DNA of 64,000 bases from an uncultured Prevotellaceae bacterium (GCA_946410305.1 CAMJZV010000005.1:1-64000), one strand, 5' to 3'. Shown: positions 1 through 7,014, counted from the first letter of the stretch. Notes: generated by a model from the sequence alone, not told the origin. Translations and numbers: made by a program.

Positions 1-164
1 CCATCCTCTTTCGCGCAGTCCACATAAAACTTGATACTGTCCTCGACTTCTTTCTTGAACTGCTCAAAGTCGCCTGAGCATGCTACTACCCAACCTGGGA
101 GCAGGTCGCAAGCGCAGCAGTACCCGTTTTCGGTACGTGCGGTGTTCATAATAACTTCTGCCAT
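1..164 (-). CDS. hicB: HicB-type antitoxin, partial (3' end outside window)
   Basis: The reverse strand from 164 reads an open frame starting MAEVIMNTARTENGYCCACD and running off the left edge. The pattern of an N-terminal 'x-x-ENGYxxxxxDLPG' beta strand, then an acidic 'F..FKKEVEDSIKFYVD' helix, is that of the partial RNase H fold of HicB antitoxins. It follows hicA on the same strand with a 126-bp gap, in the usual hicA-hicB order. HicB proteins neutralise HicA and often repress the operon through a C-terminal DNA-binding domain, which is not visible here. The call is strengthened mainly by the neighbouring hicA. Confidence 0.7.
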   Translation of the reverse strand, partial: MAEVIMNTARTENGYCCACDLLPGWVVACSGDFEQFKKEVEDSIKFYVDCAKED

Positions 165-290
165 AATATTATTGTTCGTTGTAGCTATCTATCTAAAAGG
201 GCAGCACGAATCATCAAGATTCTTGATTGCCACCCTGAAACCTCAATAATCGAATTCCGGAAGAATTTTAAGTAGTGGGGAAGGAGTTCG

Positions 291-488
291 CTAAAACTCC
301 AACCCCGATTGCTCCTCAATGCTCTTCAGTAGATCACCGTACACGTCGTCGTTGCCAGTGCCATTGATTGTCACCTTCCCCGGTTTTGTGGGATGAACGT
401 ATTGGGCGTGACTCCCTACCTGATGCTTGAGTGTCCATCCGTCGTCTCTTAACGCCTTCAGGATCTTCCTCGCTTTAATTACTTTCAT
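291..488 (-). CDS. hicA: HicA-type mRNA interferase toxin
   Basis: A 65-aa protein of normal HicA length. The order is an N-terminal helix with ILKALRDDGW, then a strand with the G-S-H signature (His27, the catalytic residue in HicA toxins), then HPTKPGKVTI, and a C-terminal helix ending in SGLEF. HicA toxins have a double-stranded-RNA-binding-like fold and cleave mRNA. It is the first gene of a left-reading hicAB operon. A TACCTTTG promoter and a perfect 16-bp palindrome lie just upstream, consistent with autoregulation by HicB. It may be a prophage-borne accessory module or a host gene beside the prophage; the window does not decide. Confidence 0.85.
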   Translation of the reverse strand: MKVIKARKILKALRDDGWTLKHQVGSHAQYVHPTKPGKVTINGTGNDDVYGDLLKSIEEQSGLEF

Positions 489-523
489 AATTTCAAAGAT
501 CGTTTATTTTTGGTTTTCTGCTG

Positions 524-555
524 CAAAGGTAGTAAATTTACTACGAATAACCAAA
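524..555 (-). promoter_or_regulatory. hicAB promoter
   Basis: On the reverse strand a -33 TTTG (552-555) is followed after 20 bases by a -7 TACCTTTG (524-531). This matches the Bacteroidetes primary-sigma consensus and lies about 36 bp ahead of the hicA start. Confidence 0.75.
529..544. promoter_or_regulatory. Palindromic operator-like site over hicAB promoter
   Basis: The 16-bp sequence GTAGTAAATTTACTAC is a perfect palindrome overlapping the -7 element. Its half-site extended on the right (TTTACTACGA, 537-546) recurs at 579-588, 42 bp away, upstream of the -33 box. Paired palindromic sites over a toxin-antitoxin promoter are typical HicB operators. Binding is inferred. Confidence 0.55.
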
Positions 556-696
556 TATTTTTGGAGAAAAATAACTATTTTACTACGATTTTATTTCTTT
601 TTTGACAATTTAGCACCTATAATAATCCATTTTTGAAAGTTTTTCGTACCTTTGCTGTTGATAAGCGATTATTTTGATTTAAAACTAATTTATATG

Positions 697-733
697 AGTG
701 GCTGAGTCTGGGAAGATTTGTCGCCACTTTTTT
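697..733 (+). terminator. Hairpin with T-run inside the inverted-repeat segment
   Basis: AGTGGC (697-702) can pair with GCCACT (723-728), followed by TTTTTT. It would insulate the downstream promoter from read-through. The stem is short and the loop long, so it is a weak call. Confidence 0.4.
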
Positions 734-742
734 CTATAATCT

Positions 743-774
743 TTTGGAAATACCAACATTATTGATTACTTTTG
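743..774 (+). promoter_or_regulatory. Promoter of the 802 gene
   Basis: TTTG (743-746), 20 bases, then TACTTTTG (767-774), a good Bacteroidetes promoter 27 bp ahead of the ATG at 802. Confidence 0.75.
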
Positions 775-801
775 CACTGTTTTAAATCAAAATAAAAAAT
801 C

Positions 802-1800
802 ATGTTAGAGAACATTACATATCTTAATGATTACGTTCAAACCGTATCACATACGAATAGTTATTGGATGGTACGAACTATGGGTGGTGACTATTTCGAC
901 GAATTTGTTAAAAACAAGTATATCGCCATTGGCTATAATGAGATTCGTCTCCAGAATGTTGCTACAATAAATAATGAAGATCATGTCGCAATAAGAAAGT
1001 TGAGGGAGAGCGTTCATGAGTTGTTTCCCGAAGCTGCGCGACCTGGACATATTACTTCGCAACTTATGAGGTTCTGTAAAGGACTGGCAGTGGGTGATAT
1101 CATTGTGTTACCAGGAACTTCTTCATATAGGTTGGCTATATGCAAAATCTGTGGTGAGCCATATGAGGTTGCTGTAGCAACGGGAGATTGCCCTTTCCTG
1201 AAAAGACTTCCAATTGAGGTATTACGTGTCACTGACCGTACAAAACTATCACCTAAGGGACAATTGATGTTTAATTCAAGACATCCTATTTCTGATATAA
1301 CCGAATATGCAAGCTATATAGACAGTGGCATCCGCGATTTCTATAATAAAGGCGAAGATACTCATCTTCTTCTCAGAGTAAACACTCAGAACGATGTTAC
1401 TTTTGATCAATATAGCTGTTTATTCCAGTTTCTGAAATTGGCAGAAGAGTATTGTCAAGAGAATGATATGGAGGCAAGCTTCAAAGACGTTATTATCAAG
1501 ACGCAGATGGAGTCACCAGGATTCATTCATTTTATCTCCAAAAATAAGAATATTCTATTTGCTTTGGGTATGTTGGTCTTGCTAGTTAATGGCGGTGGAT
1601 TGAAATGGGGCAACTTTGACTTGTCTACTCCTGGACTCATTAAATCATGTAGCGATTTCCTCGATAGAAAGACTGATAGAGAACTGAGAGAATCGATGAA
1701 GGCAAAATTGGATTCACTTGGTACTGACACACCCGATGACTTTCAGAAAGCAGTCATAGAACTTCTCAAAGTTCAAAACGAAACCAGAGCAAAATACTAG
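802..1800 (+). CDS. Hypothetical protein, possible defence or membrane-associated effector
   Basis: A 332-aa protein that I do not recognise with certainty. The N-terminus has YWMVRTMGGDYFDEFVKNKYIAIGYNEI, which recalls the 'W.VR...G....F....(V/I)AIGW.E' start of an EVE/PUA-like domain found in some Mrr-type restriction and other defence proteins. The middle has no motif I can name. A hydrophobic stretch near residues 248-265 (ILFALGMLVLLVNGGG) may be one membrane segment, and the C-terminus is a charged helix. Base composition is more AT-rich than the phage structural genes. Its promoter lies between inverted repeats and could be invertible. The last 4 bp overlap a convergent gene. The defence role is inference only. 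Confidence 0.55.
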   Translation: MLENITYLNDYVQTVSHTNSYWMVRTMGGDYFDEFVKNKYIAIGYNEIRLQNVATINNEDHVAIRKLRESVHELFPEAARPGHITSQLMRFCKGLAVGDIIVLPGTSSYRLAICKICGEPYEVAVATGDCPFLKRLPIEVLRVTDRTKLSPKGQLMFNSRHPISDITEYASYIDSGIRDFYNKGEDTHLLLRVNTQNDVTFDQYSCLFQFLKLAEEYCQENDMEASFKDVIIKTQMESPGFIHFISKNKNILFALGMLVLLVNGGGLKWGNFDLSTPGLIKSCSDFLDRKTDRELRESMKAKLDSLGTDTPDDFQKAVIELLKVQNETRAKY

Positions 1801-1997
1801 GCTGGAAGATAATAAAAGGGTATGAGGGCAAGAGCAAAAGCGATTCCACAATAAGTAAGAATCCTTTCTTGTCTTTTGCTGAGTCTTTTCTTTTGTGTAA
1901 ACATTGAAATTAAACCATGCATAATAATCATACTTCCTGCCGCTAAAACGGTGAAAGTACCAAGAATTGCTAATATGTTCCTGACTATTTCTATCAT
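1797..1997 (-). CDS. Small two-span membrane protein, unknown function
   Basis: A 66-aa frame from ATG at 1997, chosen over an upstream TTG. It has two hydrophobic segments (ILAILGTFTVLAAGSMIIM and IAFALALIPFYYL) joined by a basic loop, MFTQKKRLSKRQERI. It has its own TATCTTTG -7 box 18 bp upstream. It converges with and overlaps the 802 gene by 4 bp. No family recognised. Confidence 0.5.
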   Translation of the reverse strand: MIEIVRNILAILGTFTVLAAGSMIIMHGLISMFTQKKRLSKRQERILTYCGIAFALALIPFYYLPA

Positions 1998-2015
1998 GAT
2001 TTGAGTAGTACTTTG

Positions 2016-2023
2016 CAAAGATA
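2016..2023 (-). promoter_or_regulatory. -7 element for the small membrane protein gene
   Basis: TATCTTTG on the reverse strand, 18 bp before the ATG at 1997. No clear -33 box. Confidence 0.45.
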
Positions 2024-2084
2024 ACGAATATATTGTATAGTTGTTGTCGAAATAAACAAAAAAATCATTAAATCATAAAATTTT

Positions 2085-2115
2085 CCCGAATTTCTTTGGA
2101 GATTCGGGATTTTTT
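2085..2115 (+). terminator. Rho-independent terminator
   Basis: CCCGAAT (2085-2091) pairs with ATTCGGG (2102-2108), followed by ATTTTTT. The next promoter overlaps it: its TTTG lies in the loop. Confidence 0.7.
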
Positions 2116-2125
2116 CTTACCTTTG
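2095..2125 (+). promoter_or_regulatory. Promoter of the structured RNA and/or the 2580-3369 operon
   Basis: TTTG (2095-2098), exactly 19 bases, then TACCTTTG (2118-2125): a perfect Bacteroidetes promoter. Transcription should begin close to 2130-2134, where the first arm of the RNA's long-range helix starts. Confidence 0.85.
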
Positions 2126-2129
2126 CCAT

Positions 2130-2298
2130 CGCTAAACTCATAGAACGGTAACGTTCAAAGGACGATGAAAGACGTCCGAAACAAAATCGGGCATTTTTTA
2201 TGCTCATACTTCCGAGACCTGCCAGAGGTCTCATCAGGCCATAAGAGGCTGCACCCCAGTAGATATAACGTCCTTGGACGGAGTCTATGAGTTTAGCG
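2130..2298. repeat. 14-bp inverted repeats at 2130-2143 and 2285-2298
   Basis: CGCTAAACTCATAG and its exact reverse complement are separated by 141 bp. A further direct copy of 13 bases lies at 2562-2574. They may form an RNA helix, or mark DNA inversion or insertion. Confidence 0.8.
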
Positions 2299-2561
2299 AC
2301 AGGGACTGCAGTCTCTTTCTGTTTGTCCCTGTCCCTTGGGGAAGGCGCTCCTTGCCGTGAGGCAGGAGGGATATAAGAGAGAAGTCCGAAAGGATCCACG
2401 TTCGAAAAGTTGGCCCGCCTTCCTCTCCAAGGGGAGAGTGTTCTAGCCGTGAGGCAGAACGGGATAGAGTGCCGCATCCGCAAGGATGTACGTCATGGAA
2501 GCGTGGGAGCTCTCCCCTTTACAGACGAAACAACAAACCGCACAGGGCGGTTCCCTGTATA

Positions 2562-2574
2562 GCTAAACTCATAG
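2562..2574 (+). repeat. Third copy of GCTAAACTCATAG, 5 bp before a start codon
   Basis: Identical to 2131-2143 and complementary to 2285-2297. It can compete with the first copy for the same partner, and it ends 5 bp before the ATG at 2580. Confidence 0.8.
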
Positions 2575-2579
2575 CAATT

Positions 2580-2819
2580 ATGCAAAATTCAATCCAACTC
2601 AGGCAGGCTCAGCCTACGATGCTCCAGCAGCTGGAGACACTCGTAAAGAGCATGCGGCAGAAGTTCGACCAGAAGATCTCTGATAGCGAACTCTGTCAGG
2701 TACTTGGCATCACGCCGTGGCACTTCTCTCTTCAGGGCCTTGCATATACTGCAGCCCTCTTCCTGGTTCTCTTGGTAGTATGTGGTGTGGCCGAATGGCT
2801 TGATGGGGTTAGGCTATGA
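2580..2819 (+). CDS. Small single-span membrane protein, phage operon
   Basis: A 79-aa product from ATG at 2580, directly after the structured RNA. The N-terminal 50 residues form a polar helix-rich part (MLQQLETLVKSMRQKFDQKISDSELCQVLGI). One hydrophobic segment follows near residues 54-72 (AYTAALFLVLLVVCGVAEWL). It overlaps the next gene by 4 bp (ATGA), so the two are translationally coupled. No family recognised; an inner-membrane phage protein is the most that can be said. Confidence 0.55.
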   Translation: MQNSIQLRQAQPTMLQQLETLVKSMRQKFDQKISDSELCQVLGITPWHFSLQGLAYTAALFLVLLVVCGVAEWLDGVRL

Positions 2820-3046
2820 ATAAGATGACATTGACCCCAGAACTGACCGAGGCCCTGTGTGGCTTCTGTGGCGACGTGGCCACGATGGAAAACAACGTGG
2901 ACCTGATTGACTGCATCGAGGAACATTACATCGATGACGAAACCGAGGAACCTGCCAAGGTACTCGACACTCTCAAGGCGCTTCGCAATCTGAAGCGTGA
3001 TATGATGAAGGTATTAAAAGCAATGAAAAGAGCAGAAGGAGTATGA
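2816..3046 (+). CDS. Small acidic/helical hypothetical phage protein
   Basis: A 76-aa protein. The first half is acidic (VDLIDCIEEHYIDDETEEP), and a basic helix ends it (RNLKRDMMKVLKAMKRAEGV). It overlaps both neighbours by 4 bp in ATGA junctions, marking a tight three-gene operon 2580-3369. No known domain seen. Confidence 0.55.
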   Translation: MNKMTLTPELTEALCGFCGDVATMENNVDLIDCIEEHYIDDETEEPAKVLDTLKALRNLKRDMMKVLKAMKRAEGV

Positions 3047-3369
3047 AAGAGATGAGTGATAAAATGAAAGAGCGCGTGCAGAAATGGCTGGAGTCGCTCG
3101 ATGAGGAGGAAAAGAACCAGGTGGAGCTGCTTGATGCCTACTTCACGTTCCGTACGAACATGCCTGGTGAGGATCCTGGCTTCGGCAAGGCCTCTGAGGA
3201 ACCGAAGACTACGGAGGAGATCATGGATGACCTCACTCCGATGATGAATATCAGTAAGGTAGTGGTGGCTGGGTATATGCGTTCCCACGAATACGGCTTT
3301 ACCACTCTGTCCGATGGTTCTGTCAGGTGGGCCATCTGGCGATATCTGGATGTAACCGTTCTGACCTGA
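3043..3369 (+). CDS. Hypothetical phage protein, helix-turn-rich
   Basis: A 108-aa protein ending the first small-gene operon. An N-terminal amphipathic charged helix (KMKERVQKWLESLDEEEKNQVELLDAYFTF) precedes a segment TEEIMDDLTPMMNISKVVVAGYM and a C-terminal YGFTTLSDGSVRWAIWRYLD. The middle could be a small winged-helix or packaging-associated fold, but this is not established. A terminator-like hairpin follows 33 bp downstream. Confidence 0.55.
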   Translation: MKEMSDKMKERVQKWLESLDEEEKNQVELLDAYFTFRTNMPGEDPGFGKASEEPKTTEEIMDDLTPMMNISKVVVAGYMRSHEYGFTTLSDGSVRWAIWRYLDVTVLT

Positions 3370-3402
3370 TGAGATAATACATGTATAGAGCATTTTTTTT
3401 GG

Positions 3403-3440
3403 ATGGCTGTCCCGTCGAGATGACGCGGCAGCCATTTTTC
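3403..3440 (+). terminator. Rho-independent terminator
   Basis: ATGGCTG (3403-3409) pairs with CAGCCAT (3429-3435), with further inner pairing of CCGTC and GACG, then a T-run. It closes the 2580-3369 operon. Confidence 0.7.
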
Positions 3441-3470
3441 GTTGTATTTTTAGTTTTGCGTGTGTGTTCG

Positions 3471-3478
3471 TACCTTTG
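3471..3478 (+). promoter_or_regulatory. -7 element before the virion gene block
   Basis: TACCTTTG, 19 bp before the ATG at 3498. No TTTG at the ideal 19-20 bp spacing (TTTG lies at 3455-3458, 12 bp away), so the -33 box is weak or diverged. Confidence 0.55.
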
Positions 3479-3497
3479 CCGAAAAGAAAAGATCGCA

Positions 3498-4529
3498 ATG
3501 GAACAAGTCAACATATCACAGCTTAACGGTCGCAAATTCTTCACATCGGGTATGCCTGATGTGGTCATCAGTGGTTCCGACGGCACACCGCAACAGGTGA
3601 CTGTCACCTGCGACGGAGTGCAGTTGCTGAGCGAGGAACTGTGGCCAGTGTCTGACAGAATAACTCTCACCGACCTCAGTGAGCTGCTGGAACCGTATGC
3701 CAGGAAGACGCTTGTAAGCAGCGTAACGATATCGGCAGATAACACATCAGCCGCGTTCTCCGTGCTCTATGCCATGGTGGACGTGGGCATCACCGCAGAA
3801 GAGTTCTACACAGATCACTTCCTCTCCATCCTGATGGGAACGAAGGTGACGGCCAGAGGCAGACGTGAGCTGCTGTGGTATTATGGCAGTGACAACGCAA
3901 CTGTCACAGCCAGGTATTCAGACGGCACCACGGCAGTCTTTACGCCTGCGGTCGTTGGTGGTACCACTGCCTATACATGCATTGATGTCAGCCCCGACAA
4001 CTTCGTGACAGCACAGAAGCATCTGGTGGCCTACACTGTCTCGGCTGGCAACAGAAGCCAGTACTTCGAGATGGATCTGCAGGAGCCGGACTGTGCACCG
4101 ATATTGGAGTTCTACAACTCCTTCGGCGTCTGGGAGTACATCTACTGCACAGGCACGCATAGGGTAACACCTGAATACAAACGCTCAGCAGCACGTATCA
4201 GTGGCAAGTACCGGAACTATAAAATTGAGGAAACCCGCACCTTCAAGGCTGATACGGGCATTCTGAATACGGCAATGGCCAACTGGGCCGATGAACTGTT
4301 CCGTGCCGATGAGGTTTATGTGGTCAATGTGGTCAACGGCGAAGTGGTAAGCCGCGACGGAGGCAAGGAGGTTACAATTACCGAGTCGAAGTCGGAAAAC
4401 AGCAACGATGACGACTACATGCCACGCTTCACATTCTCGTACCAGTATGCGCAGCGCATCCATAACGTGCTGCAGATGGACCGCGTCGGACGTATTTTCG
4501 ACAACACGTTTGACCATACCTTCAACTAA
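3498..4529 (+). CDS. Probable phage structural protein, beta-rich
   Basis: A 343-aa product; the ATG at 3498 is chosen because it follows a -7 element by 19 bp, and the frame upstream crosses a terminator. The sequence is beta-rich with many short polar strands (VVISGSDGTPQQVTVTCDGVQLL; TVTARYSDGTTAVFTPAVVGG) and no signal peptide. It heads the rightward structural operon just before the portal gene. I do not recognise a named family; head-tail or tail components of Bacteroidetes phages often look like this. It does not look like an HK97 capsid protein or a terminase. Confidence 0.6.
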   Translation: MEQVNISQLNGRKFFTSGMPDVVISGSDGTPQQVTVTCDGVQLLSEELWPVSDRITLTDLSELLEPYARKTLVSSVTISADNTSAAFSVLYAMVDVGITAEEFYTDHFLSILMGTKVTARGRRELLWYYGSDNATVTARYSDGTTAVFTPAVVGGTTAYTCIDVSPDNFVTAQKHLVAYTVSAGNRSQYFEMDLQEPDCAPILEFYNSFGVWEYIYCTGTHRVTPEYKRSAARISGKYRNYKIEETRTFKADTGILNTAMANWADELFRADEVYVVNVVNGEVVSRDGGKEVTITESKSENSNDDDYMPRFTFSYQYAQRIHNVLQMDRVGRIFDNTFDHTFN

Positions 4530-4530
4530 T

Positions 4531-4776
4531 ATGAAAGAGGCCTTACATATCAACGAGGTGCTGCAGCTGCTGGATAAGGCAGGCAAGGAGCGTAAGAAAG
4601 TCAACGTCAGAGCTTGGAAAAAGGACGGCAACGAGGTTGACTACATCGGCTGGCTTCCACTTACCGGCCACTGGCGGGGTGGCATCCACCGACTGATGAA
4701 CCCTGCAAACGGGGAAGTAAGAGCCGTCATTGACGTGCTGATTTATGAATTTAACGGACATACAGTATATCTATGA
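4531..4776 (+). CDS. Small hypothetical phage protein
   Basis: An 81-aa product from ATG at 4531, one base after the previous stop. It starts with a helix (EALHINEVLQLLDKAGKERKKVNVRAWKKDG) and ends in beta strands (VRAVIDVLIYEFNGHTVYL). It overlaps the portal gene by 4 bp. Size and coupling suggest a virion assembly accessory protein; no family recognised. Confidence 0.6.
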   Translation: MKEALHINEVLQLLDKAGKERKKVNVRAWKKDGNEVDYIGWLPLTGHWRGGIHRLMNPANGEVRAVIDVLIYEFNGHTVYL

Positions 4777-6218
4777 ACGAAGAAAGCAAACAAGAACTGG
4801 TGCCAATAGGGCACCGTCCCGGGTGGACACGCTACGGCGTGGCGCCTGTAGGCGTGGTAGACATCGCTGAAGAGGGTAGCCCAGCCACCAAGTACCAGGA
4901 GAGCCGCGCCATAGTCCAGGACTTCGATGAGAAACTGAATACCACTCCTATCACTGTTAGAAACGTCAACTATGAATATGTCCCTTATGGGGATGATGAT
5001 CAGTTGCCTTTCGAAGTGATGGGGCGTATCGGTGAGAACATGGTGACGTCACAATGCCAGCTGTTCAACGTGCAGGCCTGCTACGGCCAGGGCATACGCT
5101 TCATTGACCGCGACACACGCGAGGATACTCAGGATGCGGCCATCCGCGACTTCTGCCTCAGAAACTCGCTGCATGAACTGTTCCTGGAGCAGGCCACGGA
5201 CATGAAGTTTTTCTTCACGACGATAACGAAGATCATCCTATGCCGTGACCACAGCAAGATTGTGAAGGTACGCCATAAGGAGATGTGCTACTGCCGCTTT
5301 GCCCGTCTGGCAGGTAAGAAACGCTTCGAATATGTATTGTATGGTGACTGGCGAGAAAGTGCTCCAGACCCAAACAACATCGAGGTGCTGCCATTGCTCG
5401 ACTTCTGCGACCCCTTGGGTGACCTGATGGTCCGCATGGGCAAGGAGACCGACCCCATGACAGGCGAGAAACGCAAGGCACCGAAGGACGGTAAGGACTG
5501 CGAGTTTGCCATTGTATGCCGCATGGCTACACCTGGCCGTCAGGTTTATTCCAGACCCTACTATTTCTCGGCTTTCCGCGACTCGTGGTTTGATATCTAT
5601 GAGCTGATAGGCATCGGCAAGCGGTTCATGATCCAGAATACATCAGCACCGCGCTTACAGATTGAGGTGCATGATGATTATTGGGATGTTGTCTGTGACA
5701 GTGATGGCATCACTGATGAAGCTGAACGCAAGGCACGTATCAAAGAGGAAAAGCAGCGTATCATCGATTTCGTCTGCGGTCCGAAGAATGCAGGTAAGGC
5801 ACTCATCAGCGGCTACTATGTTGACCCCTCAGGTAAGGAGCACTCCATGGTTCGTGTCATCAACCTGAACCAGGGAAAGAAAGAAGGTGGCGACTGGGCC
5901 GACGATATGCAGGAGGCTGCCAACACGCTGTGCTTTGCTTTCGGTGTACATCCTAATTTAATTGGAGCCACACCAGGAAAGAGTCAGATGAACAATTCGG
6001 GCTCAGATAAGCGCGAGTTGTTCACCATGAAGCAGGCTCTTGAAAAGCCGTTCCACGACGTGATGATGAAGCCCTACCATGTAGTATTGCACTACAATGG
6101 GTGGAGCGAGAAGGTGACTGTCGACGTACCCATGCTGATGCTCACCACCCTCGATGAGAATAAGGATGCAGAGAAGGTAACAACAAATAGCAATGACAAT
6201 GGAAATAACCAAGAGTGA
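4773..6218 (+). CDS. Phage portal protein
   Basis: A 481-aa protein. Portal features are the central beta/alpha body and the region around residues 385-430, ANTLCFAFGVHPNLIGATPG followed by a polar stretch and KRELFTMKQALEKPF. This is the typical portal pattern in which the lipid-free 'phage-like GVP.L.G' loop precedes a long helix. A portal forms the dodecameric ring at one capsid vertex, through which DNA is packaged and to which the neck attaches. Size fits. It overlaps the 4531 gene by 4 bp and the next gene by 26 bp. A terminase would normally precede it, but none is present in the 4.7 kb upstream. Confidence 0.75.
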   Translation: MNEESKQELVPIGHRPGWTRYGVAPVGVVDIAEEGSPATKYQESRAIVQDFDEKLNTTPITVRNVNYEYVPYGDDDQLPFEVMGRIGENMVTSQCQLFNVQACYGQGIRFIDRDTREDTQDAAIRDFCLRNSLHELFLEQATDMKFFFTTITKIILCRDHSKIVKVRHKEMCYCRFARLAGKKRFEYVLYGDWRESAPDPNNIEVLPLLDFCDPLGDLMVRMGKETDPMTGEKRKAPKDGKDCEFAIVCRMATPGRQVYSRPYYFSAFRDSWFDIYELIGIGKRFMIQNTSAPRLQIEVHDDYWDVVCDSDGITDEAERKARIKEEKQRIIDFVCGPKNAGKALISGYYVDPSGKEHSMVRVINLNQGKKEGGDWADDMQEAANTLCFAFGVHPNLIGATPGKSQMNNSGSDKRELFTMKQALEKPFHDVMMKPYHVVLHYNGWSEKVTVDVPMLMLTTLDENKDAEKVTTNSNDNGNNQE

Positions 6219-7014
6219 CTTTGAGGCGATACTGAGTGTTGCGACCTCTGCACATGTAGAGGTATATGAGAAGGTGGAGCCGCATTTTATGGCTTCATAT
6301 GATGAGTGCAAGGCTGACGTTCTCGGAGATGTGGGAACGTCAGCCGCTGAGGGCGGGAATAATGAAAAGCTAACCGTGGCCGTGAAGCAATGGGTGGCTA
6401 TCCATGCATTCCTTGCCGTGTTCCGCCAGCTCGACCTGGTACTGACTCCAACCGGCTTCGGCGTCGTCAGCTCCAATCAGATGGCTCCTGCCTCTAAGCA
6501 GCGTGTGGACGCCCTAATTGGTCATCTTCGTGACAGTGCGCTGCGGGCACATGGTGAACTCCTCTTCCGTCTGTGCCACGTAGAAGGATGGGGCGCAACA
6601 GACCAGGCTAAAGAGAATATCGATACGCTTTTCTACGACTTCAGGATGCTGCAGAAGTTGCAAGGCCCTGCGGCTTCGCATCTGGAATGGCAGGCTGCTC
6701 AGCGTCTCATCGGCGAGGCTGACGAAGCGCTACGCCTGAAACTGAGCAACCAGTATATGGATCATCTGCTGAATGCAGTACGATGTGGCACGGTGACTGT
6801 CGATGACAAACCCGTCATCTTCCAGTGCAAGCACATCATCAACCTCTGGATTGCCGGTGACCAGGAGGCCGTCAAGCTGAAGATGCGCCGACTGTTGAAC
6901 ATGCTCGATGCAGATCTGGCAAAATATACCATCTATAAAGATTACGGATACCCAGTAAACCATCATGAGAATTTCAAGAACACTCTGGACGCACCGGCCT
7001 ACATATTTGGCTGA
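6193..7014 (+). CDS. DUF6712-like phage neck / head-completion protein
   Basis: A 273-aa alpha-rich protein; a second in-frame ATG at 6199 is also possible. It begins MEITKSDFEAILSVATSAHVEVYEKVEPHF, with a long helical middle (WVAIHAFLAVFRQLDLVLTPTGFGVVSSNQMAPASKQRVDALIGHLR). The FGVVSN...APAS..RV segment is what I remember for DUF6712 proteins of Bacteroidetes phages, which sit beside portal genes. Head-tail connector function is inferred from position. It overlaps the portal gene by 26 bp and the next gene by 50 bp. Confidence 0.6.
   Translation: MTMEITKSDFEAILSVATSAHVEVYEKVEPHFMASYDECKADVLGDVGTSAAEGGNNEKLTVAVKQWVAIHAFLAVFRQLDLVLTPTGFGVVSSNQMAPASKQRVDALIGHLRDSALRAHGELLFRLCHVEGWGATDQAKENIDTLFYDFRMLQKLQGPAASHLEWQAAQRLIGEADEALRLKLSNQYMDHLLNAVRCGTVTVDDKPVIFQCKHIINLWIAGDQEAVKLKMRRLLNMLDADLAKYTIYKDYGYPVNHHENFKNTLDAPAYIFG

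Larger units (their letters stand above)
671..793. repeat. 15-bp perfect inverted repeats flanking a promoter (candidate invertible promoter)
   Basis: ATTTTGATTTAAAAC at 671-685 and its exact reverse complement at 779-793 flank 93 bp. That segment holds a promoter (743-774) whose -7 box ends 4 bp before the right repeat, and a hairpin with a T-run (697-733). This is the layout of the invertible promoters known from Bacteroides capsule loci. In the present orientation the promoter points to the gene at 802; inverted, it would point to hicAB. The 489-801 stretch also holds an isolated TACCTTTG at 647-654 with no good -33 box. Confidence 0.55.
2130..2574 (+). ncRNA. Large ornate structured RNA, class unknown
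   Basis: About 445 nt with no convincing reading frame but many helices. A 14-bp perfect long-range helix pairs 2130-2143 with 2285-2298. A 9-bp hairpin pairs 2298-2306 with 2325-2333. A 6-bp hairpin pairs 2214-2219 with 2227-2232. GNRA tetraloop hairpins: AACG-GTAA-CGTT (2144-2155), CATCC-GCAA-GGATG (2475-2488), TCC-GAAA-GGA near 2384-2393, and two GCC-GTGA-GGC loops (near 2354-2363 and 2446-2455). The last two sit on stems CTCCT/AGGAG and GTTCT/AGAAC with a bulge at the same place, so the two copies covary. Each is preceded by a second hairpin (CCTT-GGGG-AAGG; CTCTCC-AAGG-GGAGAG), making a duplicated unit. Size, tetraloop richness and prophage setting recall ROOL and GOLLD RNAs, but I cannot assign it. 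It may be a free RNA or the leader of the gene at 2580. Confidence 0.7.

Noticed and set aside
1..2100. Left attachment copy of the tRNA-fMet 3' end
   Set aside because: No stretch matching GCGGAGGCAGGATTCGA or its complement was found in this region.
2073..2483. 136-aa reverse-strand frame in the structured RNA
   Set aside because: It is Arg/Ser/Pro-rich with no known pattern, runs across the promoter and terminator, and the DNA is better explained by the RNA helices.
2130..2574. Retron or group I/II intron
   Set aside because: No adjacent RT or ORF belongs to it (the RT 14 kb away pairs with a TR), and I could not place the conserved intron core elements.
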